A DNA stretch of 64,000 nt, taken from the NCBI GenBank assembly GCA_963711315.1, contig CAVQDQ010000003.1:310001-374000 (forward strand). Reading direction: 5' to 3'. Origin of the DNA: PALSA-612 sp963711315 (GTDB lineage Bacteria; Actinomycetota; Thermoleophilia; Gaiellales; Gaiellaceae). Position numbers and translations under genes: made by a program. Positions 37,741-47,701 of this stretch are shown here, piece by piece; position 1 is the first letter of the stretch, and every line of letters begins with the position of its first letter. The notes below the pieces were generated by a model. The model saw only the letters and a program-made list of their open reading frames with translations, searched no databases and was not told where the DNA came from.

Positions 37741-38291
37741 GCATCAATTTCAATGTCACTTCGAAGTCGCCCCAAAACGGCTTGCACAAAGGCATCGAGC
37801 TCCTCAAGCGAGCTGTCGTTCACGTAGGAATAGCTAGAACGGCGCACTTTTTCGTCGTCGGGGAGCAGTCGGGGCGATCGTTCGGCCACCGACTCACCCC
37901 TCCTCGATGCCCGCAGCTCCTCGGACGCCGTGATCACGACGACGGCATCGAACAGCACATCCGCCCCCGTCTCGTAGAGAAGTGGAATCTCGACGACGGC
38001 GACAGACGCATCGACGCCTGCAAGCCAGGCTGCGTACCGTTCGCGGACGCGCGGATGGAGCAACTGCTCGAGCCACGCCAACTCGTCGGTGTCCCCGAAG
38101 ACGCGCTCGGCGATGAGCGCGCGGTCGAGCGTGCCAAAGCGCTGCTCGAGAGCGGCTCTGACATCGGAATCCTCTGCGTAGAGGTCGTGGACGACCTGAT
38201 CCGAGGAGAGAACTGCCGCGCCGTGACGGCGGAATGCCTCCAGCGCCTCGCTCTTGCCGGCGCCGATGCCGCCGGTGAGGGCGACCCTAAC
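37737..38291 (-). CDS. coaE: Dephospho-CoA kinase without a canonical start codon
   Basis: CoaE phosphorylates dephospho-CoA in the last step of CoA synthesis. The frame gives VRVALTGGIGAGKSEALEAF (P-loop), then SSDQVVHDLY, LIAERVFGDTDELAWLEQLL and VEIPLLYETGADVLFDAVVV, all family motifs. The length is about 184 residues. The domain begins at GTT AGG GTC overlapping the rpsA stop (GGTTAG). No ATG, GTG or TTG lies between the previous in-frame stop and the P-loop. The next TTG, at 38081, would remove the whole ATP site. A base error at the start is the simplest reading. It follows rpsA, as in many actinobacteria. Confidence 0.88.
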   Translation of the reverse strand, partial: VRVALTGGIGAGKSEALEAFRRHGAAVLSSDQVVHDLYAEDSDVRAALEQRFGTLDRALIAERVFGDTDELAWLEQLLHPRVRERYAAWLAGVDASVAVVEIPLLYETGADVLFDAVVVITASEELRASRRGESVAERSPRLLPDDEKVRRSSYSYVNDSSLEELDAFVQAVLGRLRSDIEIDA

Positions 38292-39657
38292 CGGCGTCTT
38301 TGTCGTCTTCGTCTGAGCTCTCGCCGGCCGGCTCTTCGGCCGTCGCCTCGGCTACCGCCTCGGCCTCGGACTCGACGGTGAGCTCTTCGGCCTCGGCAGC
38401 TGGCTGTTCAGCCTCGGCAACTGGCTCTTCGGGCTCGTCAACATCCTCGGCCTCGACCTCGGGCGCCGCGGATTCCTCCGAAAAGACCTCTTCCGAGAGG
38501 GCGAGCGGAGGCGCGTCTTCTGCCCGCGGCTGACCCGTCTCGCTGTCTTCCACCCGCTTCAGCGACAGCGAGAGGCGCCGGCGCTCGGCGTCCATCTCGA
38601 TGATCTTCACCTGGACGGCCTGGCCCTGGGCAACGACCTCGCGGGGATTCTCGACGTGGTGCTGCGCGAGCTCCGAGATGTGCACGAGGCCCTCGACGCC
38701 CGGCAGGATCTCGACGAAGGCGCCGAACGTGACGACCTTCGTGACCTTGCCGTCGACGACGTCGTTCAGGGAGTAGCCGTCGAGCACCTGCTGCCAGGGA
38801 TCGCTCTGGGTCTGCTTGAGCCCGAGCGAGATGCGCTGGCGCTCGCGGTCGATATCCAGCACCTTGACCTTGACGTCCTGGCCGATCTCGAGCACCTCCG
38901 AAGGGTGGTTGACGTGGCCCCACGACAGCTCGGAGATGTGGATCAGGCCATCCATGCCGTCGAGGTCGACGAAGGCACCGAAGTCGACGATGTTGGAGAT
39001 CTGCCCGTCGACGACATCCCCAGGGCTCAGGCGGTCGAGGATGGCCTGGCGCATCTCCTTGCGCTCGTCCTCGAGCACAGCGCGCCGCGACAGCACGACG
39101 TTGTTGCGCGAGCGGTTGAGCTCGATCACCTTGCAGCGGAGCTCCTGACCGAGGAATTCGTCGAGGTCCTGGACACGGCGGATGTCGACGAGCGATGCGG
39201 GCAGGAAGCCGCGCACACCGAGGTCGAGGATCAGCCCGCCCTTCACGACCTCGATCACGCGCCCCGTGATCGGCTCGCCGCTCTCGGCCTTGCGCTCGAT
39301 CTCCTTCCAGGCGAGCTCGAAGCGGGCACGCTTCTTCGAGAGGATCAGGCGGCCTTCAGCGTCCTCCTTCGTGAGCACGAGCGCGTCGATCTCGTCGCCG
39401 ACACCAACTTCGTCGTCCGGATTGATCGAGCGGCGGATCGACAGCTCGGCGGAGGGGATCACCCCTTCCGACTTGTAGCCGATGTCGACGAGCACCTCGT
39501 CCTTGTCCACCCGGACGACAGTGCCGTGGACGACCTCGCCTTCCGTGATCTCCGGGAAGGTCGCGTCGTAGTCGGGGACGAGCTCTCCGTCCGGACCGGT
39601 GGTCCAGACTCCAGGCTCTGCGGTACTTGCTTCGGTGTCGATGGTCTCGTTGGCCAT
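38287..39657 (-). CDS. rpsA: 30S ribosomal protein S1
   Basis: S1 binds mRNA at the 30S platform and helps initiation. The 456-residue protein has four S1 domains. The first two are GEVVHGTVVRVDKDEVLVDI and GRVIEVVKGGLILDLGVRGF. The last two are IVDFGAFVDLDGMDGLIHIS and VVTFGAFVEILPGVEGLVHI. A long acidic tail (EVEAEDVDEPEEPVAEAE...) follows. The four-domain plan plus acidic tail is typical of Actinomycetota S1. The ATG at 39657 (MANETIDTEASTAEPG) is preferred; an upstream frame to 39846 is not conserved. coaE follows directly. Confidence 0.93.
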   Translation of the reverse strand: MANETIDTEASTAEPGVWTTGPDGELVPDYDATFPEITEGEVVHGTVVRVDKDEVLVDIGYKSEGVIPSAELSIRRSINPDDEVGVGDEIDALVLTKEDAEGRLILSKKRARFELAWKEIERKAESGEPITGRVIEVVKGGLILDLGVRGFLPASLVDIRRVQDLDEFLGQELRCKVIELNRSRNNVVLSRRAVLEDERKEMRQAILDRLSPGDVVDGQISNIVDFGAFVDLDGMDGLIHISELSWGHVNHPSEVLEIGQDVKVKVLDIDRERQRISLGLKQTQSDPWQQVLDGYSLNDVVDGKVTKVVTFGAFVEILPGVEGLVHISELAQHHVENPREVVAQGQAVQVKIIEMDAERRRLSLSLKRVEDSETGQPRAEDAPPLALSEEVFSEESAAPEVEAEDVDEPEEPVAEAEQPAAEAEELTVESEAEAVAEATAEEPAGESSDEDDKDAG

Positions 39658-39715
39658 GCGAAAAGGCCGGTCAGTATAGCTTCGCGCGGCCGCAAATCTC
39701 TGTAGAACAGCGGAC

Positions 39716-40429
39716 ATGCGGCTGACGCTCGTCCGAAGCGCGACGCTGATCGTCGAACTGGCGGGAAAGCGACTCCTCGTCGATCCGATGCTCGACGACG
39801 CGGACACCCGGCCCCCGATCGAGAACACGAGGAATCCCGTGGCCAACCCGACGGTGCCGCTGCCCTTCCCCGCTGAGCGAGTTGTTCAGGGCCTCGACGC
39901 CATCCTCGTCACGCACCGTCATCGCGATCACCTGGACGCACGCGCCGAGGAGCTGCTTCCGCGCAGCGTGCCCGTCTTCTGCCAGCCCGAAGACGCGGAG
40001 GCACTCCGCACGGTCGGCCTTGACGCTCAGCCCGTCGAGGACGAGGTCGAATGGGAGGGCATACGGATCGCGCGAACGCCGGCCCGCCATGGTTCGGGGA
40101 GGATTGCCGAGCTGCTCGCGCCCGTCAGCGGCTTTCTCCTCGACGGCCTCTACCTCGCCGGAGACACCGTCTGGTACGAGGCGGTCGCCGAGACGATCGA
40201 GCGCTACCGGCCGCGCGTGGCGGTCGTCAACGCCGGCGGCGCGGAGTTCACGGAGGGCGGGCTGATCGTGATGGGGATAGACGACGTGCGAGAGGTGGCT
40301 TCGCGGGTGGAGACGGTGGTCTGCGTGCACATGGAGGCGCTCAATCACTGCCACCTGACGCGCGCTGCGCTACGCGCGGCCCTTCCCGATGTGCTCGTGC
40401 CTGAAGACGGGGAGACGCTGGAGCTCTAG
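39716..40429 (+). CDS. MBL-fold metallo-hydrolase (UlaG-like)
   Basis: This is a 237-residue metallo-beta-lactamase-fold hydrolase. ILVTHRHRDHLDARAEELLP provides the H-x-H-x-D-H metal site. TPARHGSGRIAELLA, LDGLYLAGDTVWYEA and VCVHMEALNHCHLT supply later ligands. It resembles UlaG/YtnP-like metal-dependent hydrolases. The substrate is unknown. It is divergent from rpsA and convergent with polA, sharing a CTAG stop overlap. Confidence 0.82.
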   Translation: MRLTLVRSATLIVELAGKRLLVDPMLDDADTRPPIENTRNPVANPTVPLPFPAERVVQGLDAILVTHRHRDHLDARAEELLPRSVPVFCQPEDAEALRTVGLDAQPVEDEVEWEGIRIARTPARHGSGRIAELLAPVSGFLLDGLYLAGDTVWYEAVAETIERYRPRVAVVNAGGAEFTEGGLIVMGIDDVREVASRVETVVCVHMEALNHCHLTRAALRAALPDVLVPEDGETLEL

Positions 40430-42979
40430 TCCTTCGCCTCGGCCCAGTTCTCGCCGACGCCGACGTCGACGGCGAGCGGCGGGTCGAGCTCGAAGGCGCC
40501 GCACATCTCCTCGGAGACGATGGCTCGTACGTCGCGAACCTCGGCCTCAGGCACCTCGAGCAGCAGCTCGTCATGCACCTGGAGGACGAGTCGCGCCGAC
40601 CGCCCCTCGTCTCGTAGGCGCCGATCGATGCCGATCATCGCCACCTTGATGATGTCGGCGTTGGAGCCCTGCATCACGAAGTTCACGGCCAGCCGTTCCC
40701 CGAGCATTCGTGTCTGGCGGCTCGACGTCCGGATCTCGGGCACCGGCCGGCGCCGGCCGAGCAGGCTCGTGACGTAGCCGTCGACGGTCGCCTGCTCGAT
40801 CGTGCGGGCGATGAAGTCCTGCACGTGCGGGAAGCGCGCGAGATACGTGTCGATGTACGTCTGCGCCTCCTCGCGCGGGATCTGGAGGTTCTGCGAGAGG
40901 CCGTGCGCGGAGATCCCGTAGACGATGCCGAAGTTGATCATCTTCGCGATGGCGCGCTCGTCCTTCGTCAACGCCGAAGGCTCCCGGCCCAGCACCTCGG
41001 CGGCGGTCGCCGCGTGGATGTCTTCGCCCGCCGCGAACGCGTCCCTCAGCTTCGGCTCGCCCGAGACGTGGGCGAGGATGCGTAGCTCGATCTGCGAGTA
41101 GTCGGCGGAGAGCAGCTTGCTTCCTTCCTCCGCCACGAAGGCGGAGCGGATCTCACGACCCAGCTCCGTACGGATCGGGAATCGCCTGGAGATTCGGATT
41201 GGACGTGGAGAGACGGCCGGTGGCGGCGACTGCCTGGTTGAACGTCGTGTGCAACCGGCCGTCCTCCCCGAGCAGCTCGGGCAGCGGCCCGAGATACGTG
41301 TTGACGAGCTTCGTGAGCTCTCGCCACTCCTCGATCACGGGCACGATCTCGTGCTCCTCCCGAATCGTCTGCAAGACGCGCGTGTCGGTGGAGTAGCCCG
41401 TCTTTCCCTTGCGCCCAGGCGTCAGTCCCAGCTGCTCGAAGAGGACTCGTGCGACCTGCTGCGTCGAGCCCAGCATGAACTCCTCGCCCGCCAGCTCGTA
41501 CGCGCGTCCTTCGAGCTCTTCGACACGCTCGCGGAGCCGGGCGGTGATCTCCCCCATGCGGTACGTGTCGATGCGGACACCGGCGTCTTCCATTCGCGCC
41601 AGCACGTCTATGAGGGGCAGCTCGATGTTTTCGTACAGCGGGACGAGGTCGCGCTCGGCGAGGCGGGCGCGCATGAGGGGAGCCAGCCGCAACGGCAGCG
41701 CCGCGCGGCGGACGAGCGCCTCGGTCTCCTCCTCGGCGGTGGGGGAGGGATCGAGTGCGATCCCGTACTCGGCGGCGAGGTCGGTGAGCTCGTACGCCGT
41801 GCGTCCGGGCTCGATCAGGTACGCAGCGAGCAACGTGTCGTCGGCCGCCGAGACACGAAGTGGCTTGGCATCGTGGGCCGCGATCTCGCCGTCGACGCGC
41901 TGCGGTCGTGGTGACACCACCACCTCGTCCTCCAGCGCGAACGCACTACGGTCGCCGTCCGCGGCGTAGCCGAAGAGTCCCGATGTCTCGGGCGGCTCGC
42001 CCTCCCGCCAGGGCAGCTCCTCCCCGACCACGGCTGGCCTTTCGGCCGCCGGGAGGGCCTCGTCCAGCTGGTCCAACCGCTGCAACAGCGCGCGGAACTC
42101 GAAGCGGCGGAACATCTCCTGCAGCTCGGACCGGTCGGGCGGCGCCAGCACGAGCTCGGCGGGATCGCAGTCGATATCGAGATCCCGGCGCATCGTCGCC
42201 AGCACCTTCGACTCCCGTGCCTGGTCGGCGTGCTCACGGAGCGACTTCGCGCGCGCGGGCGAGAGCTCGTCGACGTGGTCGAGCACGCCGTCCACCGAGT
42301 CGAACTGCTGGATCAGCTGCGCCGCGGTCTTGTCGCCGATGCCGGGCACGCCTGCGATCGAGTCGGATGTGTCGCCTTTGAGGCCGATCAGGTCAGGAAC
42401 CTTCTCCGGCGGCACGCCCAGGCGGGCGGTGACGCGCTCGGGCGTGTAGACGTGGACGTCGGCGACGCCACGCGGCGTCATCATCAGGCAGACGTTCTCC
42501 GTCACGAGCTGGAACGCATCGCGGTCGGTGGAGACGACGCACGTGGCGAGGCTCGCCTCGTCGGCCCGGGTGGCGAGCGTGGCGATGACGTCGTCCGCCT
42601 CCCAGCCTTCGAACTCGAGGTTGCGGTAGCCGAACGCCTCCACGATCGGCTTGAAGTACGGAAACTGCTCGCGCAGCAGATCGGGCATCGGCCGGCGGTC
42701 GGACTTGTACTCGCCCGAGATCGCCGTCCGGTGCACGGGCTTCGTGTCCCAGGCCACGGCGACGCCGCGCGGACGGTAGTCCGACAGGAGCTTGACGAGC
42801 ATGTTCGTGAAGCCGAGCAGCGCATTCGTGGGGAAGCCGTCGCTCGTCACGAGCTCCTCGGGCAGCGCGAAGTACGCCCTGTAGGCGAGGTTGTTGCCGT
42901 CGACGAGGAAGAGGTCGGCGTCGCGCGCCGGCGCGTCGTCGAGGTCGAGCTCCTCGCCGGTGATCGTCTTGGGGCTCAC
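40426..42979 (-). CDS. polA: DNA polymerase I (one frame shift as read)
   Basis: PolA fills gaps and removes RNA primers in replication and repair. About 850 residues are read in two frames. The 5'-3' exonuclease domain is LFLVDGNNLAYRAYFALPEE to GVPGIGDKTAAQLIQQFD. A degenerate 3'-5' exonuclease region follows. The polymerase has GRLSTSNPNLQAIP, DYSQIELRILAHVSGEPKL and QVHDELLLEVPE, the catalytic motifs A and C. An extra G at about 41177-41179 breaks the frame between NLQAIP and IRTELGREIRSAF. Because polA is almost always essential and every other motif is intact, I read this as a sequence error. The ATG at 42979 is used. Confidence 0.93.
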
Positions 42980-43002
42980 CTCGCCGAGTCTAGTCTGCGC
43001 CT

Positions 43003-44505
43003 GTGCGCATCCCGCTCCTCTCGGGCACCCGACTGCTCGTCGTCGACGGGCCGGACGACGCCGTGGTGTTGGTGCCTCCGGAGCCGGCCTCGCAGGCGAT
43101 CACTGACGTCGGTGCGGCGGTGCGCGACGCGGTTCGCTTTCCACTTTCTGGTCCTCCGCTCGCGGGCATCGTGCCGAGGGGCGGGCGGGCCACGATCGTG
43201 GCCGACGTGCCAGTCTTTGCCTCTTCCGAGTGCGCCTGTCGACGCTCGGCGCGCTGCCATCGGGGCCGCCGTGCAGGAGCTGCGGAACCTGGGTATTCCC
43301 GACGAGCGGCAGACGATCCTCGTCACGGCAGGGCTCGGGCGACGCCCGGGCCGCCGGGACCTCGACCGGCTCTTCGCGCCGGCGTTCGCGCGCGCGTTCT
43401 ACGGCAGGGTGGTCGTCCACGACGTCGAGGAGCCCGAGCTGGTCGAGATCGGCGTGGATACGAGGGCCAGGCCGCTGCAGCGTCGCGCGCGAGCTCGTGG
43501 ACGCGGACGTGGTCGTGTGCGTAAGCGCCGCCGAGACGGTCGTCAACGGCGGGCCAGGCGTTCTGCTGTCGTGTGGAGGGCCCGACGCCACACGAAATGC
43601 CGAGGCGCGTTCGTTGCTCGAGCCCAGCGGCTCGCCGGGATGGCGAGCAGCACTCGCCGTCGAAGAGGCGCTCGCACGACGCGTGGCGCTGCTCGGCGTC
43701 TCACTCGCTCTCGACCAGCCGAGGATCGCCGATACGGCGTTCGGTTACCCGTACGACCGGCGTGCCGGGGAGCGCATCGCTGCGTCGCGTGCTTGCGCAG
43801 CTCTTCCGGCTGCTGCCCGGGTTCGTCAGGCTGCGCATCATCCGGGCGCTCCCCGAGGCGATCACTGCCGCCGGGGTGTTCGCCGGGCCGCCGTCCGTCG
43901 CGCACGCCGAGGCGCTGCTGCGTTCGATCGACCTGCGCGCGATCGAGCTCGACGCGCCGCTCGACGCGATCTGCGTCGGCATCCCCGCACGACGCCGTAC
44001 CTTCCGCGCGAGCGGCCGAATCCTTTGCTGGCCGCCTACCTCGGGCTGGGTCTTGCGCTCCGCCTATGGCGCGAGTCCCCGCCCGTCGTCGAAGGCGGCA
44101 CCGCGATTCTGCTCCACCGCTTCCACCGCCGCTTCTCGCATCCGACGCAACAGCCGTACCGGGCGTTCTTCCACGCCACCCGGGGCGGGCTCGATCCGTC
44201 GGTCGTCGCCGAGGCGGAGCAGACCGCGGCGGCCGACCCTCACGCGCTCGACGCGCTATCGCGCCGGCCGTGCGTGCCATCCGCTGCTGCCGTACGCCGA
44301 CTGGTCGGTGGTGCGGCAGCAGACCGATCGGCTGGGAACGGTGATCGTCGGCGGCTGCCGCGACGCAGCTGGGGCGCGGCACTTCGGCTTCGTGCCGGCG
44401 CGGAGCGCAGGCACCGCCCTTTCGCTCGCGCTTGGGCTGTCCGAGGGACGGGCGAGAATCGGCTTCTTGCTCGCCCCTCCGTACTGCCCCCTTCGCGTCG
44501 GCTAG
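43003..44505 (+). CDS. Lactate racemase (LarA)-like domain protein (heavily frameshifted as read)
   Basis: Five frame shifts (about 43235, 43475, 43780, 43995 and 44255) split one gene of about 500 codons. The pieces join as VVDGPDDAVVLVPPEPASQA, AAVQELRNLGIPDERQTILV, ARELVDADVVVCVSAAETVV, RRVLAQLFRLLPGFVRLRII, LLAAYLGLGLALRLWRESPP and LPYADWSVVRQQTDRLGTVI. The N-terminal half matches the LarA/DUF2088 fold. LarA uses a nickel-pincer cofactor to racemise lactate, but the cofactor-binding lysine segment was not recognised, so activity is uncertain. It is divergent from polA by 23 bases. Confidence 0.6.
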
Positions 44506-45263
44506 AGAATCTTGGAGAGGAACTGCTTCGTTCGCTCGTGCTCCGGCGCAATGAAGAAGTGCTCCGGCGGGCCCTGCTCGATGATCCTGCCCTCGTCGAT
44601 CATCGCGACGCGGTCGGCCGCCTTTCTGGCGAAGCCCATCTCGTGCGTGACGACGATCATCGTCATTCCTTCTCGGGCGAGCTCCTCCATCACCTCGAGC
44701 ACCTCGCCGATCATCTCCGGGTCGAGTGCGCTCGTCGCCTCGTCGAAGAGCATGAGCGCCGGGTTCATGGCCAGCGCGCGCGCGATCGCCACTCGTTGCT
44801 GCTGGCCCCCGGAGAGCTTGCCCGGGTAGACGTCGCGCTTGTCGTCGACCCCGACGCGCCGGAGCAGGACTTCCGCGGCTATCGTCGCCTGCGCTTTGGG
44901 CAGCCGCCGTACGTGAATCGGCGCTTCGATGACGTTCTCGAAGGCCGTCTTGTGCGGGAAGAGGTTGAAGCGCTGGAAGACGATGCCGATCTCCGCACGC
45001 TGGCGGGCGATGTTCTTCTCCGAGTCCTCGACGAGCTTGCCGTTCTTCTCCCGGTAGCCGATCAGACGGCCGTTGACCTCGATGCGACCCGAGTCGATCT
45101 TCTCGAGATGGTTGATGCAGCGGAGGAGCGTCGACTTGCCCGATCCAGACGGGCCGATGACGCAGACGACTTCACCCCGCTCGACTTCGAGATCGACGCC
45201 CTTCAGCACCTCGAGGCGGCCGAACCGCTTGTGGACGTCGACTGCGCGAACGACCGGAGCCGG
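44502..45263 (-). CDS. Polar amino-acid ABC transporter ATP-binding protein
   Basis: This is the ATPase of a GlnQ/HisP-type importer. The frame gives VVRAVDVHKRFGRLEVLKGV and the Walker A VIGPSGSGKSTLLRCI. GKLSGGQQQRVAIARALAM is the ABC signature and MLFDEATSALDPE the Walker B. The first GTG (45209) would cut off the A-loop aromatic residue and the VHKRFG strand. Upstream the frame runs straight from the permease TGA stop with no ATG, GTG or TTG, so the start is unclear. I give the longest extent. The last residues are LSKIL. It converges on the LarA-like gene with a CTAG overlap. Confidence 0.82.
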   Translation of the reverse strand, partial: PAPVVRAVDVHKRFGRLEVLKGVDLEVERGEVVCVIGPSGSGKSTLLRCINHLEKIDSGRIEVNGRLIGYREKNGKLVEDSEKNIARQRAEIGIVFQRFNLFPHKTAFENVIEAPIHVRRLPKAQATIAAEVLLRRVGVDDKRDVYPGKLSGGQQQRVAIARALAMNPALMLFDEATSALDPEMIGEVLEVMEELAREGMTMIVVTHEMGFARKAADRVAMIDEGRIIEQGPPEHFFIAPEHERTKQFLSKIL

Positions 45264-46075
45264 TCAGCGTGCTCCGCGCGCCCACGCCGTCATCGGCGTC
45301 CATGCGTCCGTCAACCTCTCCCACAGAGTGAGCTCCTCTCCACGGTCACTGACAGCGAGCTTGCGTTCGATCTGTGACTGGATCAGCGTCCAGACCGTCG
45401 TCAAGACGAGGTACCAGATGGCGACCGCCCCGAAGTACTCGACCGGAAGGAAGCTCGTCGCGTAGTGGATCTCCGCATCGGAGAACATCTCGTAGACGCC
45501 GATCGTGAAGACTAGGACGTGTTCTTGAGCATGGCGTTGAACTCGTTGCCGAGCGGCGGCACGATCACCCGGGCGGCCTGCGGCAGGACGATGCGGCGCA
45601 TCGCCAGCCGTTGGGTCATCCCGAGCGACCGTGCCGCCTCCATCTGGCCCTTCTCGATCGCGTCGATGCCTGCTCGGATGATCTCCCTCATGTACGCGCC
45701 TTCGTTGATGCCGAGGGCGAGGATCCCGGCGATGATCGCTCCGTCGAGCGTGAAGAGACCGAAGTTCGCCGTCGTCGGGATCAGGTCGTGGCCGAAGAAG
45801 AAGCCGGGGCCGAAGAGCAGGTTGATGCCGAAGTAGATGAAGAACAACTGCACGAGTAACGGCGTTCCCGGAAGATGAGCACGTAGAACCCGGAGAGCCA
45901 CCGCAGCGGTGCGAGCTTCGACATCCGCGCGAGCGCGGCGAGCAAGCCCAGCACGACGCCGAGGATCTGGGCGCGTGACCGCGATGTAGATCGTCGTCCA
46001 GAGCGCGCGCAGGAACACGTGGTCTGGGTGGAAGAGCCGCTCCCAGACCACGTGCCATTCGACCGAAGCCAGCAT
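45264..46075 (-). CDS. Polar amino-acid ABC transporter permease (frameshifted as read)
   Basis: This is a HisM/GlnP-type permease of about 270 residues split by three frame shifts (about 45973, 45878 and 45513). The pieces are EWHVVWERLFHPDHVFLRAL, LGLLAALARMSKLAPLRWLS, GTPLLVQLFFIYFGINLLF, and GINEGAYMREIIRAGIDAIE. The EAA-like loop EAARSLGMTQRLAMRRIVLP contacts the ATPase. The C-terminus (VEYFGAVAIWYLVLTTVWTL) ends at 45264. It lies between the substrate-binding and ATPase genes, completing a one-permease importer. Confidence 0.8.
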
Positions 46076-46090
46076 CGATGCGTGCGCTCG

Positions 46091-46913
46091 CTACTTCTTG
46101 AGCAGGACCACTGCGTTCGTCATCCCCCACTTGGCGACGATCCTCTTCATCGTCCCGTCCTTGTAGAGGTGCCGCGATTCCCTTGGCCGCGGCTGCTCGC
46201 AGCGGATCGTTCTTGCGAATGGCGATGCCGATCGGGAACGGGGCGATCGGGTTGCCGGCGATCTGGACCTTCGTCGGGTTCTTCTTCGCGTAGTACGCCG
46301 CAGGTGGTGCGTCCGCGTAGTAGGCGTCGACCCTGCCGGCGAGGAGCGCCGCGAAGGAGTCCGTGTCCTTCGGGAAGGTGACGATCGTGATCGCCGTCTT
46401 GCCCTGCTTACGAGCTTCTTCGACGTCGCGATCGAGGAAGTCGCGGTTCGTCGTCCCGACTCGACGGAGACACGGTGACCGGACAGGCTGGCGAGCGACG
46501 AGATGTGCAGCGGGTTGCCCTTCTTGACGGTGATCGACTGGCCGACCTTCAGGTAGTCGACGAAGTTCACCTGCTTCCGCCGCTCGGGCGTGTCGTTCAT
46601 GCCGCTGATGATCGCGTCGCACTTCTTCGTGAGCAGCGCGGGGATGATCGAGTCGAAGCTCGTGTTCTTGACTGCGGACTTCACGCCCATCAGCTTCGCG
46701 ACGGCGGCGGCGATGTCGATGTCGGATCCGATCGCCGTCGAGCCCTGGTAGTACTCCTCGGGCGGGTAGGTGACATCCGACGCACCAGACGATCTTGCCC
46801 GCCGCCTTGATGCTCGGCGGTGGCGTGATAGTGCTGCCGCTCCGGGCAGCCGCACTCGTCACCGCAACCGCGGCGATCGCGGCTGCGACAACGGCGAACA
46901 GGCTCTTGCGCAT
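46091..46913 (-). CDS. Polar amino-acid ABC transporter substrate-binding protein (frameshifted as read)
   Basis: This is a periplasmic-type binding protein (SBP family 3) of about 270 residues split by three shifts (about 46780, 46460 and 46175). The ATG at 46913 follows GGGAGGTTTCG and opens a signal peptide (LFAVVAAAIAAVAVTSAAA). The core is SDVTYPPEEYYQGSTAIGSD, CDAIISGMNDTPERRKQVNF and YADAPPAAYYAKKNPTKVQI. The C-terminal segment is KDGTMKRIVAKWGM. No lipobox is seen, so it may be soluble or tethered otherwise. The ligand is probably a polar or basic amino acid, by family. Confidence 0.8.
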
Positions 46914-46974
46914 CGAAACCTCCCTCGCTCGTGGTTGCTGAAGTATGAACGCGCCCGTGCGCCCGCGTGCGTCG

Positions 46975-47701
46975 TTACTCCACGCCGAGGTACGTCTTCT
47001 GCACCTGCTCGTCTGCGCGAAGCTCGTCGGCGCGGACCCTCGAGGACGATCTTGCCCGTCTGCAGCACGTAGCCTCGATCGGCAACGTCGAGCGCCATGA
47101 GGGCGTTCTGCTCGACGAGGAGGATCGGCGTTCCCTCCTTGTTGATGGAGACGATCGTCTCGAAGATCCGGTCGACGAAGATCGGTGCGAGGCCCATCGA
47201 CGGCTCGTCGAGCATGAGCAGCCGCGGTCTCGCCATCATCGCGCGCCCGATGGCGCACATCTGCTGCTCACCGCCCGACATCGTCCCCGCCTTCTGGCTC
47301 CGGCGCTCAGCGAGACGCGGGAAGAGCTCGAAGACGTGCTGCATGTCCTCCTGGATCCCCTGTTTGTCGGAGCGCTGAAACGCGCCCATCTCGAGATTCT
47401 CAGTGACGGTCATCCTGGGGAAGAGCTTCCTGCCCTCAGGGGACTGCGAAATGCCCATGCGCACGATGGCGTGCGCCGGCCTATGCGTGATGTCCTCGCC
47501 CATGAACGCGATCGTTCCGTGGCGGGGCTGGTTGAGGCCGTTGATCGACCGGAGCGTCGTCGACTTGCCCGCGCCGTTCGCGCCGATCAGCGTCACGATC
47601 TCGCCATCGCGGACGAACATCGAGATGCCCTTGAGCGCCTCGATCGTCCCGTAGAACGTGCGCACGTTCTCGAGCTCGAGGATCGTCTCCGGCCCGTTCA
47701 T
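46975..47701 (-). CDS. livF: Branched-chain amino-acid ABC transporter ATP-binding protein LivF (C-terminal shift as read)
   Basis: This is the second ATPase of a Liv-type importer, about 240 residues. It starts LELENVRTFYGTIEALKGIS and has Walker A LIGANGAGKSTTLRS, signature GTMSGGEQQMCAIGRAMM and Walker B LMLDEPSMGLAP. A base insertion near 47036 breaks the end. The restored frame reads ADELRADEQVQKTYLGVE and stops at 46975, matching LivF proteins. It overlaps livG by four bases. Confidence 0.9.

Noticed and set aside
38656..39705. 349-codon plus-strand frame over rpsA
   Set aside because: Antisense shadow of the S1 domains, with no independent motif or start signal.
42230..44344. 704-codon plus-strand frame spanning polA and the LarA-like gene
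   Set aside because: Its first half is antisense of polA. Only a short stretch matches the real LarA-like gene, reached through frame shifts.
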